Of a stretch of DNA of 10,767 nucleotides, positions 5,690 to 10,767 are shown in pieces (the first letter of the stretch is position 1; each line of letters begins with the position of its first letter). Source of the stretch: Nitratifractor sp. (lineage in GTDB: Bacteria > Campylobacterota > Campylobacteria > Campylobacterales > Sulfurovaceae); the NCBI GenBank assembly GCA_015485845.1, contig WFSU01000107.1:1-10767 (forward strand). The letters are read 5' to 3'. The notes beneath the pieces were generated by a model, which saw only the letters and a list, made by a program, of their open reading frames with translations, was not told the origin of the DNA and did not search any database. The translations under genes and the position numbers were made by a program.

Positions 5690-6105
5690 AGATCCTTCTG
5701 GACACTAATATCGTCCTCGATCTTCTGCTGGCGCATGATCCTTTTGTAGACGACGCACGAGCGATATTTCTCCTGATCGAGAACCGACACATCGAAGGAT
5801 ACCTCTGTGCCGATGTGGTCACGACGATCCACTACCTCGTCAGCCGCGAGAGAGGAAAACAATCAGCGGATGATGTCATCACCAAGATGTTAGATATCTT
5901 TGAGATTACTCCGGTGGACAAACGGGTACTCACAGAAGCCACTCGCACCCACGGCACCGACTACGAAGACAGCGTCGTCCATACCTCCGCCTACCACGCA
6001 GGCATCGACCGGATCATCACCCGAGACCCAAAAGGGTTCAAGCAATCCAAAGTTCCCGTGTCAGCGCCCGGAGAATTTCTGGCATTTATCGAGGGCGGCG
6101 CATAA
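5686..6105 (+). CDS. PIN-domain ribonuclease toxin (VapC-like)
   Basis: A 139-residue PIN-domain protein, a magnesium-dependent RNase of the VapC class and the toxin partner of the gene before it. The opening M-K-I-L-L-D-T-N-I-V-L-D-L-L carries the first catalytic aspartate, D6. A second acidic position is plausible at D43 (C-A-D-V-V-T-T-I-H-Y). The conserved core D-Y-E-D-S-V-V-H at 92-99 supplies D92/D95, and I-I-T-R-D-P-K-G-F at 110-118 supplies D114. The second acidic site is less standard than the usual Glu of VapC, placing it in a divergent PIN subgroup. The ATG overlaps the antitoxin stop and has little Shine-Dalgarno of its own, so translation is coupled. The RNA target cannot be deduced. 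Confidence 0.88.
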   Translation: MKILLDTNIVLDLLLAHDPFVDDARAIFLLIENRHIEGYLCADVVTTIHYLVSRERGKQSADDVITKMLDIFEITPVDKRVLTEATRTHGTDYEDSVVHTSAYHAGIDRIITRDPKGFKQSKVPVSAPGEFLAFIEGGA

Positions 6106-6130
6106 AGGGATTGGGCTTCATCCCCCTTTT
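6104..6130 (+). terminator. Possible weak terminator after the PIN toxin
   Basis: Right after the toxin stop, GGGAT (6107-6111) can pair with ATCCC (6120-6124), or AAAGGG (6104-6109) with CCCTTT (6124-6129), followed by TTTT at 6127-6130. The stem is short and the T-run only four long, so this is at best a weak intrinsic terminator. The core GGGCTTCATCCC also resembles the decamers near 166 and 1680. Confidence 0.3.
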
Positions 6131-6131
6131 C

Positions 6132-6164
6132 CCTCGTTCCGACCGTCCCGGTCGGAACGCATAC
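6132..6164 (+). repeat. REP-like palindrome, copy A
   Basis: An 11-bp stem, CGTTCCGACCG (6135-6145) with CGGTCGGAACG (6149-6159), closes a TCC loop. It is flanked by CCT on the left and CATAC on the right. The same outer bases and loop region recur in inverted orientation at 6214-6247 with a different but still paired stem centre, which marks both as copies of one structured element. Confidence 0.75.
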
Positions 6165-6213
6165 GAGAGGACACATCAGAGAAAAACACGCTATCTTCCA
6201 GCTGTAACATCCT

Positions 6214-6247
6214 GTATGCATTCCCATCGAGGACGATGGGAACGAGG
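6214..6247 (-). repeat. REP-like palindrome, copy B (inverted)
   Basis: A 9-bp stem, TTCCCATCG (6221-6229) with CGATGGGAA (6234-6242), extended by a G-U and a C-G pair, closes a 4-nt loop. Read on the minus strand it begins CCTCGTTCC and ends GGAATGCATAC, nearly the same flanks as copy A. Two base pairs in the stem differ from copy A in a compensated way. The two copies, 49 nt apart and in opposite orientation, form a BIME-like unit. Confidence 0.75.
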
Positions 6248-6369
6248 TGGAAAAATGCATAAGGGAATTGACGTGCCTCGATCAACACATCTGCGAAGCT
6301 TCTTATCGAACGTAGCGATCTAATAACGTCCCTTCAACGCACATAGATAGCAGTCCACATAATCGTATG

Positions 6370-6395
6370 CGTGCCATATTGGGAGATATGGCACG
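6370..6395. repeat. 10-bp stem hairpin
   Basis: CGTGCCATAT (6370-6379) pairs perfectly with ATATGGCACG (6386-6395) across a 6-nt loop. It lies beyond the 3' end of the permease gene on the minus strand. No T-run follows on either strand, so it is not a standard intrinsic terminator. Confidence 0.55.
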
Positions 6396-6401
6396 AGAGG
6401 T

Positions 6402-6426
6402 CACCAATCACCAATACACCAATACA
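6402..6426. repeat. CACCAAT tandem repeat (7-8 nt units)
   Basis: Three units, CACCAAT, CACCAATA and CACCAATA, are followed by a partial CAC. On the minus strand they read as ATTGGTG units just after the permease stop codon. They are the same size class as the heptamers after cdd and deoA but have a different sequence. Confidence 0.55.
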
Positions 6427-6427
6427 C

Positions 6428-6444
6428 GGTGTGCAACGCACACC
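6428..6444. repeat. GGTGTGC hairpin after the last permease gene
   Basis: GGTGTGC (6428-6434) pairs with GCACACC (6438-6444) across an AAC loop, 3 bases beyond the minus-strand permease stop. It has the same arms as the hairpin at 5322-5339. It may protect the 3' end of the importer mRNA. Confidence 0.55.
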
Positions 6445-6447
6445 TCT

Positions 6448-7425
6448 CTACCGCTCCTTCACATACGGTACCCCGTCCGCCTTGGGCGCGACGGCGCGTC
6501 CGGCGAAGCTGGCGAGGATGGCGACGGTGAGGATGTACGGGAGCGCCTGGATCGCTTGGACGGGGATTTGGCCGATGCCGGCGATCTCGACCCCTTGGAG
6601 GCGGATCGAGAGGGCGTCGAGGAAACCGAACATCAGACTGGCGAACATCGCCGGTACCGGCTTCCATTTTCCGAAGATCATGGCAGCCAGAGCGATGTAC
6701 CCCTGCCCGGCGGACATTTCGCGGATGAAGGAGGCATTTTGGGCGATGGAGATGTACGTGCCCCCGATCCCGGTAAGAATCCCGGCGATCAACACCGCCC
6801 GGTAGCGCAGCCAGGCTACGGAGATCCCGGCAGTATCGACTGCATTGGGATTTTCACCCACGGCTCGCAGGCGCAAACCAAAGCGGGTCTTGAACAACAC
6901 CCACCAGGTCAGTGCGACGGAGAGGAAGGCGACGTAGACCAGCAGATTGTGGCCGCCGAGGATCTTGGTGTAAATATCCCCGAGGATCGGAATGTTCCCG
7001 ATGGTCTCGGAACCGGGTAGGTGGAGCGGCATGAAGCGGGCGGTATTGGGGAGACTGGGGGTTTGGCCGGACTGGTGGAACCACGCGATCCCCAGTACCA
7101 CCGTCATCCCTGAGACGATGATGTTGATCGCCACGCCGCTGACGACTTGGTTGCCGTTGTGAGTGATGGAGGCAAAGCCGTGCAGGAGACTCAGCAGCAT
7201 CGTCGCCACGATCGCCGCCCCCAGCCCTAGCCAAGCCGAGCCGGTGACGGCTGCGACCGCAGCAGAAATGAAGGCTCCGGCAAGGAGTTTGCCTTCGAGG
7301 CTGATATCTACGATCCCGGAGCGCTCAGAGAAGATCCCGGCCATGGCGGCCAGTATCAAGGGTGTGGAGACCCGCATCGTCGCCGAGAGGGCTGAGATGA
7401 TCTCCGTGTACATACTAACGTCCAT
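6448..7425 (-). CDS. nupQ: Nucleoside ABC transporter permease (NupQ-like)
   Basis: Inner-membrane permease of the BPD_transp_2 / RbsC-type family, 325 residues, with about eight to ten hydrophobic segments. Characteristic stretches are P-L-I-L-A-A-M-A-G-I-F-S-E-R-S-G-I-V-D-I near the N-terminus, N-Q-V-V-S-G-V-A-I-N in the middle, and the cytoplasmic coupling loop T-R-F-G-L-R-L-R-A-V-G-E-N-P followed by I-A-L-A-A-M-I-F-G-K-W. These are typical of the second permease of BmpA/YufPQ/NupPQ nucleoside importers. The ATG has a strong AGGAGGT 6 nt upstream, inside the end of the preceding permease gene, which it overlaps by 11 nt. The gene is the last of the importer operon. The substrate is inferred from family and from the deo/cdd context; a simple sugar importer is less likely. 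Confidence 0.92.
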   Translation of the reverse strand: MDVSMYTEIISALSATMRVSTPLILAAMAGIFSERSGIVDISLEGKLLAGAFISAAVAAVTGSAWLGLGAAIVATMLLSLLHGFASITHNGNQVVSGVAINIIVSGMTVVLGIAWFHQSGQTPSLPNTARFMPLHLPGSETIGNIPILGDIYTKILGGHNLLVYVAFLSVALTWWVLFKTRFGLRLRAVGENPNAVDTAGISVAWLRYRAVLIAGILTGIGGTYISIAQNASFIREMSAGQGYIALAAMIFGKWKPVPAMFASLMFGFLDALSIRLQGVEIAGIGQIPVQAIQALPYILTVAILASFAGRAVAPKADGVPYVKER

Positions 7426-8542
7426 GGGGCACCTCCTCTGTGGCCTCTGTTCGGGCGAAGAGCCCGAAGAGCCGCTCCAGCCACGGGCGACTCATGTAGG
7501 TCAGCGCCCCGCTGAATAGGATAATAAAGCCCTGGATGGCCGTCACCATCTCCCGGGAGATGTTGGGCATCTCAAATGTCAAATCCGCCCCGCCCTGATA
7601 GAGCGCCCCGAACAGGATGCTCGCCAGCACGATCCCCAGCGGATGATTGCGCCCCATGAGCGCTACGGCGATCCCGGTAAATCCGTATCCGGCGACGAAA
7701 TCGAGTAGAAGTTTGTGCTGAACCCCCATGATCTCATTGATCCCCGCCATCCCTGCCAAAGCACCGGAGATGAGCATGGTGAGCATGATAATCTTCTTGG
7801 TATTGATCCCGGCATACTCGGCAGCGGGCTCGCTGAACCCCACTGTCCGGATGGCGTAACCCCAGCGGGTGTGCCAGATGAAAAGCCACACCAGCACTCC
7901 GGCAATGAGTGCAATGATGAAGCTGAGGTTGAGCGGCGAAGCAGCCACATCGATCCCGAAACGTGCCAGGAAATCGTGGGCAGAGGGGAGCCAGGCAACC
8001 GAGTCAAACACACGACTCTCCGGCGACATGCTCCCCGGGACGATGAAGATATTGACCAGCAGATAGACCATGAGGTTGGAGGCGATGAAGTTGAACATGA
8101 TGGTGGTGATGACGATGTGGCTCCCCCGGTAGGCTTGAAGATACGCCGGGATAGCCGCCCACGCCGCGCCGAAGAGCATCGCCGCTATGATAGCCAGCGG
8201 CAGCAGTGCCCAAAACGGCAACATACCATCAAAGGCTAGCAGCACCAGCGCCACACCCAGCCCGCCGATGTACGCCTGCCCTTCTCCTCCGATGTTGAAG
8301 AGCATCGCATGAAACGCGACCGCCACGGCCAGACCGGTGAAGATGAAGTTGGTCGCGTAGTAGAGGGTGTAGCCGACCCCTTCAGCATACCCGAAAGCAC
8401 CCTGAAACATCACGGAAAATGCCTTGAACGGGTTTTCGCCAATGAGTGCGATGACGGCTCCGGCGACGAGGAGTGCCAGAGCGATGTTGATGATCGGGAT
8501 CAGGATCACGTCCGCCCATGCGGGCAAAGGTTGGCGTCTCAT
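7415..8542 (-). CDS. nupP: Nucleoside ABC transporter permease (NupP-like)
   Basis: The partner permease, 375 residues and again strongly hydrophobic, with an N-terminal membrane anchor at about 12-33. The L-I-G-E-N-P-F-K-A-F stretch follows it, then F-N-I-G-G-E-G-Q-A-Y-I-G-G at about 82-94. The G-S-H-I-V-I-T-T-I-M-F-N-F-I-A stretch is near 140-155. The coupling loop T-R-W-G-Y-A-I-R-T-V-G-F-S-E-P-A-A-E-Y-A-G-I comes before the final helices. The G-E-G-Q and T-I-M-F-N-F signatures mark the YufP/NupP branch. The ATG overlaps the ATPase stop by 4 nt (ATGA), with AGGAGGT 6 nt upstream inside the ATPase gene, so translation is tightly coupled. It should form the membrane channel as a heterodimer with the next permease. 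Confidence 0.93.
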   Translation of the reverse strand: MRRQPLPAWADVILIPIINIALALLVAGAVIALIGENPFKAFSVMFQGAFGYAEGVGYTLYYATNFIFTGLAVAVAFHAMLFNIGGEGQAYIGGLGVALVLLAFDGMLPFWALLPLAIIAAMLFGAAWAAIPAYLQAYRGSHIVITTIMFNFIASNLMVYLLVNIFIVPGSMSPESRVFDSVAWLPSAHDFLARFGIDVAASPLNLSFIIALIAGVLVWLFIWHTRWGYAIRTVGFSEPAAEYAGINTKKIIMLTMLISGALAGMAGINEIMGVQHKLLLDFVAGYGFTGIAVALMGRNHPLGIVLASILFGALYQGGADLTFEMPNISREMVTAIQGFIILFSGALTYMSRPWLERLFGLFARTEATEEVPHGR

Positions 8543-10146
8543 GCGGGAACCTCCTCAGTCGATAGGGTGGGTTCCGGGGTATGGGCGTTGGCCATCATCA
8601 GTCCCAGCATCTTCTCATCGGCTTCCGCCGCCGCGACTTCCCCGACGATCCGTCCTTCGAACATCACGATGATCCGATCGGCCAGACTCATTAGCTCATC
8701 CAGCTCCCCCGAGACAAGCAATACAGCACTCCCCTCGTCCCGCATGGCGACGATCTGTTTGTGGATAAACTCGATTGCCCCGATGTCCACTCCCCGGGTG
8801 GGCTGGCCGACCAGCAGGACTTTGGGGTTGGGGTCCATCTCGCGGGCGAGGATGAGCTTTTGCTGATTGCCACCGGAGAAATTGGCCGATTTGAGAGAGG
8901 GGTGAGTTGGACGGACGTCAAATGCCTCCATCAGATGGCGGCTGTGATTGATGATGGCGCTGGGTTTGGTGAGGAAGATGCCGTTGTACTCCGAAGCATT
9001 TTGGTAGCCCAAAATGGCGCTCTCGGCCGCCATAAACTCCCGTACCAACCCCCGTCTGAGGCGATCCTCAGGGACATGGGCGACGCTGTAGGATCGTACC
9101 TGCTCGGGATCGGTGTGATGTGCGGGGGTGACGGTATGGTCATTGATGAGCACCTCCCCTTCTCCAGGCGGCAGGATACCGGAGAGGACATCGAGCAATT
9201 CACTCTGGCCGTTACCCGAGACCCCGGCGATTCCGACGATCTCCCCGGCACACACCTCGAGGGAGACGTGATCGAGTCGGGCGACCCCATAGTGATCGTG
9301 GACACTCAGGTTTTCTACCCGCAGGAGTGGGTCTCCCGGCTGGGCAGGAGCTTTGTCGATCGTCATGCGCACCTTGCGCCCCACCATCAGCTCAGCGAGT
9401 TCTTCGCGGCTGGTCTCAGAGGTGGTACGGCTGGCGACGATCTCTCCCTGACGCATCACCGAGACATGATCGGTTAGCGCCATGATCTCACGGAGCTTGT
9501 GGGTGATGATGATCACCGTCGTCCCCTGCTCCCGCAGCGAACGGAGAATCGCAAAGAGTTGATCAGTCTCCTGGGGGGTCAGCACGCCGGTGGGCTCATC
9601 GAGGATGAGGATACGGGCTCCCCGGTAGAGGGCTTTGAGGATCTCGACCCGTTGGAGCTGGCCGACCGGGAGGTCGCTGATGAGCGCATCCTTGTCTACC
9701 GAGAGTCCAAATTCATGCTCCAGTCGATCCAGTTCCGCTGCCGCGTCGGTGATGCTGCGTGCGAGCATCGCTCCGCTCTCCGCCCCAAGCATCACGTTTT
9801 CCAACACGGTGAAATTCTCCACCAGCATAAAGTGCTGGTGCACCATCCCGATCCCCGCACCGATCGCATCGGACGAATTGCGGATAGGGGTGCGCTTGCC
9901 AAAGATATGGATCTCCCCCTCATCGGCTTCGTAAAAACCATAAAGGATACTCATGAGCGTCGATTTGCCTGCACCGTTTTCACCGACGATACCGTGGATG
10001 GTGCCGGTCTCAACTTTCAAGTTGACATGTTTGTTGGCTTGAACAGTACCGAAGCTTTTGGAGATGTTGCGCAGATCGATCGCGAGGGTGGAATCAGAAG
10101 AGGTGATATCATTAGGTGCCATGGGTGCGTAGCCTTTTATGGGCAT
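8539..10146 (-). CDS. nupO: Nucleoside ABC transporter ATPase, duplicated (NupO-like)
   Basis: Cytoplasmic ATPase with two fused nucleotide-binding domains. The first is complete: Walker A G-E-N-G-A-G-K-S at 55-62, signature V-G-Q-L-Q-R-V at 161-167, Walker B I-L-I-L-D-E-P-T at 179-186 and H-loop H216. The second is degenerate: Walker A reads G-V-S-G-N-G-Q-S at 308-315 (no lysine) and Walker B ends L-L-V-G-Q-P-T at 444-450 (no D-E). Its signature F-S-G-G-N-Q-Q-K at 423-430 is intact. This asymmetry is usual in the BmpA/YufO/RbsA-like group and not damage. The start is uncertain. The ATG at 10144-10146 has no Shine-Dalgarno and sits 4 nt after an inverted repeat, while the ATG at 10120-10122 (residue 9) has AAAAGG about 10 nt upstream and starts M-A-P-N-D. 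The shorter 527-residue form is quite possible. The gene follows the binding protein by 99 nt and overlaps the permease. Confidence 0.94.
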   Translation of the reverse strand: MPIKGYAPMAPNDITSSDSTLAIDLRNISKSFGTVQANKHVNLKVETGTIHGIVGENGAGKSTLMSILYGFYEADEGEIHIFGKRTPIRNSSDAIGAGIGMVHQHFMLVENFTVLENVMLGAESGAMLARSITDAAAELDRLEHEFGLSVDKDALISDLPVGQLQRVEILKALYRGARILILDEPTGVLTPQETDQLFAILRSLREQGTTVIIITHKLREIMALTDHVSVMRQGEIVASRTTSETSREELAELMVGRKVRMTIDKAPAQPGDPLLRVENLSVHDHYGVARLDHVSLEVCAGEIVGIAGVSGNGQSELLDVLSGILPPGEGEVLINDHTVTPAHHTDPEQVRSYSVAHVPEDRLRRGLVREFMAAESAILGYQNASEYNGIFLTKPSAIINHSRHLMEAFDVRPTHPSLKSANFSGGNQQKLILAREMDPNPKVLLVGQPTRGVDIGAIEFIHKQIVAMRDEGSAVLLVSGELDELMSLADRIIVMFEGRIVGEVAAAEADEKMLGLMMANAHTPEPTLSTEEVPA

Positions 10147-10150
10147 CTTA

Positions 10151-10182
10151 AATAATAGGTCATACCCACACGACCGATTATT
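10151..10182. repeat. Inverted repeat just before the ATPase start
   Basis: AATAATAGGTC (10151-10161) and GACCGATTATT (10172-10182) are complementary at 10 of 11 positions with a 10-nt spacer. In the transcript it ends 4 nt before the first possible ATPase ATG. It could be a regulator's dyad site over an internal promoter (TATTAT on the minus strand at 10152-10157 resembles a -10 box) or a stem that limits initiation at that ATG. No direct evidence separates these. Confidence 0.5.
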
Positions 10183-10199
10183 AGAGGTGCCTTTGTATT

Positions 10200-10229
10200 T
10201 CGAACAGCCGCGCGAGGGCGGCTGTTCGA
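10200..10229 (-). promoter_or_regulatory. Strong intercistronic stem-loop between binding protein and ATPase genes
   Basis: A perfect 12-bp GC-rich stem, TCGAACAGCCGC (10200-10211) with GCGGCTGTTCGA (10218-10229) and a 6-nt loop, lies 16 nt after the binding-protein stop. It is not followed by a T-run on the minus strand, so a full intrinsic terminator is unlikely. In ABC operons such stems commonly protect the mRNA of the binding protein, making it more abundant than the ATPase and permeases. That role is inferred here. Confidence 0.6.
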
Positions 10230-10245
10230 TTGCAGGACGGTATGA

Positions 10246-10767
10246 CTATTTACAGCTGTTGTCACTCATGTAATCGTGGACCTTGATCTTGCCTGCGATG
10301 ATGTCCTCACGGGCTTGGTCGACCGCTTTTTTCATGGCGGGTGTGATGAGCTTCTCATTGTACTTATCCAGCGCCCAGCCGACACCGTTCTCTTTGAGTC
10401 CGAGGACTTTGAAGCCCGGCTTGAATGTACCCTCTTTGACAGACTTGAGGAGGTCATAGGCTGCGACATCGACCCGCTTGACCATGGAGGTGAGCATGGT
10501 GCCCGGCTGGAGGTAGTTTTGGTTGGAGTCGACCCCGATGGCGAGCTTGCCCGCATCTTTGGCGGCCTGATAAACCCCGACACCGGTACCGCCGGCCGCA
10601 GCGAAGACCACATCGGCTCCCCGGTCAAACTGCCCTTTGGCCAGCTCCCCACCCCGGCTGGGGTTGTTCCAGGCACTGGGGGTGCTGCCGGTCATGTTGG
10701 CGAGCACTTCGGCTTTGGGATCGGCATACTTGACCCCCTGCTCGTACCCGCACTCAAACTTGCGGAT
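10246..10767 (-). CDS. nupN: BmpA/PnrA-family nucleoside-binding protein, C-terminal part
   Basis: The last 173 codons of a gene whose start lies beyond the right edge. The frame is open up to the edge; an internal GTG at 10705-10707 is not the true start. The readable part begins I-R-K-F-E-C-G-Y-E-Q-G-V-K, matching the family stretch after the G-G-M-D region. It continues with V-L-A-N-M-T-G-S, A-D-V-V-F-A-A-A-G-G-T-G-V-G-V and A-I-G-V-D-S-N-Q-N-Y-L. The C-terminal lobe has T-S-M-V-K-R-V-D-V-A-A-Y and ends in D-N-S-C-K. These mark the Bmp/Med/PnrA family of periplasmic or lipoprotein purine and pyrimidine nucleoside binders. The signal peptide or lipobox is not in the window. As first gene of the importer operon it would deliver nucleosides to the two permeases. 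Confidence 0.93.
   Translation of the reverse strand: MRKFECGYEQGVKYADPKAEVLANMTGSTPSAWNNPSRGGELAKGQFDRGADVVFAAAGGTGVGVYQAAKDAGKLAIGVDSNQNYLQPGTMLTSMVKRVDVAAYDLLKSVKEGTFKPGFKVLGLKENGVGWALDKYNEKLITPAMKKAVDQAREDIIAGKIKVHDYMSDNSCK

Larger units (their letters stand above)
6106..6447. other. Non-coding gap of about 340 nt between convergent operons
   Basis: No credible gene is seen here. From left to right it holds the weak terminator-like stem, two REP-like palindromes in opposite orientation (6132-6164 and 6214-6247), an unremarkable stretch (about 6261-6369), a 10-bp stem hairpin (6370-6395), a CACCAAT tandem repeat (6402-6426) and a GGTGTGC hairpin (6428-6444). The latter three sit downstream of the stop of the permease gene on the minus strand. 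Confidence 0.7.

Noticed and set aside
6261..6369. Stretch inspected for a tRNA or small RNA gene, including the GAAGCTTC palindrome near 6294.
   Set aside because: No cloverleaf, no T-loop sequence, no promoter and no terminator could be recognised. The palindrome is only 8 bp.
6367..7020. A 217-codon open frame on the plus strand opposite the NupQ-like permease.
   Set aside because: Its product is a Gly/Asp/Arg-rich low-complexity shadow, while the opposite strand encodes a clear permease with a strong ribosome-binding site.
8836..9235. Loss of Walker A lysine and Walker B D-E in the second ATPase domain taken as gene decay.
   Set aside because: The same degeneration is usual for the second domain of this importer family, the frame is intact and the signature motif is kept.
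8761..9477. Open frames on the plus strand opposite the ATPase gene, up to 238 codons.
   Set aside because: The minus strand carries Walker, signature and H-loop motifs in one frame. The plus-strand frames show no motif and no initiation signal.

Overview
The window holds most of a nucleoside uptake and degradation locus from a Gram-negative bacterium with moderately high GC in its metabolic genes. Five coupled or adjacent blocks can be read. (1) A minus-strand block has deoA (thymidine phosphorylase) and cdd (cytidine deaminase), with a TacA/TacT-like toxin-antitoxin pair (DUF1778 plus GNAT acetyltransferase) upstream of cdd on the same strand. (2) A divergent plus-strand operon has deoC (deoxyribose-phosphate aldolase), deoB (phosphopentomutase) and a small three-helix membrane protein, all with start/stop overlaps. 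(3) A second plus-strand toxin-antitoxin pair follows (DUF6364-like antitoxin plus PIN-domain toxin), with its own promoter and a dyad operator over the -10 box. (4) A minus-strand ABC importer of the BmpA/NupOPQ type has the C-terminal part of the binding protein at the right edge, then a duplicated ATPase and two permeases. (5) The last 49 codons of an unidentified plus-strand gene lie at the left edge.

The metabolic genes form a pathway. The importer brings nucleosides across the inner membrane and Cdd deaminates (deoxy)cytidine. DeoA phosphorolyses (deoxy)uridine or thymidine to a base plus (deoxy)ribose-1-phosphate, DeoB moves the phosphate to C5, and DeoC splits deoxyribose-5-phosphate into acetaldehyde and glyceraldehyde-3-phosphate. 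No purine nucleoside phosphorylase, kinase or DeoR/CytR-type regulator is in the window.

Nearly every non-coding gap carries hairpins or short tandem repeats. These are: a run of three hairpins beside deoA; a nested inverted repeat between cdd and deoA; GGTGYGC hairpins at 5255, 5322 and 6428; a pair of REP-like palindromes in opposite orientation with covarying stems (6132-6247); heptamer tandem repeats at the 3' ends of minus-strand genes; and two stem-loops between the binding-protein gene and the ATPase gene. They look like dispersed intergenic repeats (REP/BIME-like), but their dispersal elsewhere in the genome cannot be tested from this window.

Taxonomy is uncertain. The extended -10 promoter without a clear -35 before deoC and the gene set would fit a sulfur-oxidising Campylobacterota or a proteobacterium; nothing in the window settles this. 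I see no wholly unknown enzyme system. The most unusual points are the two toxin-antitoxin modules placed inside the pathway locus, one of them abutting cdd by 10 nt, and the dense layered repeat content.
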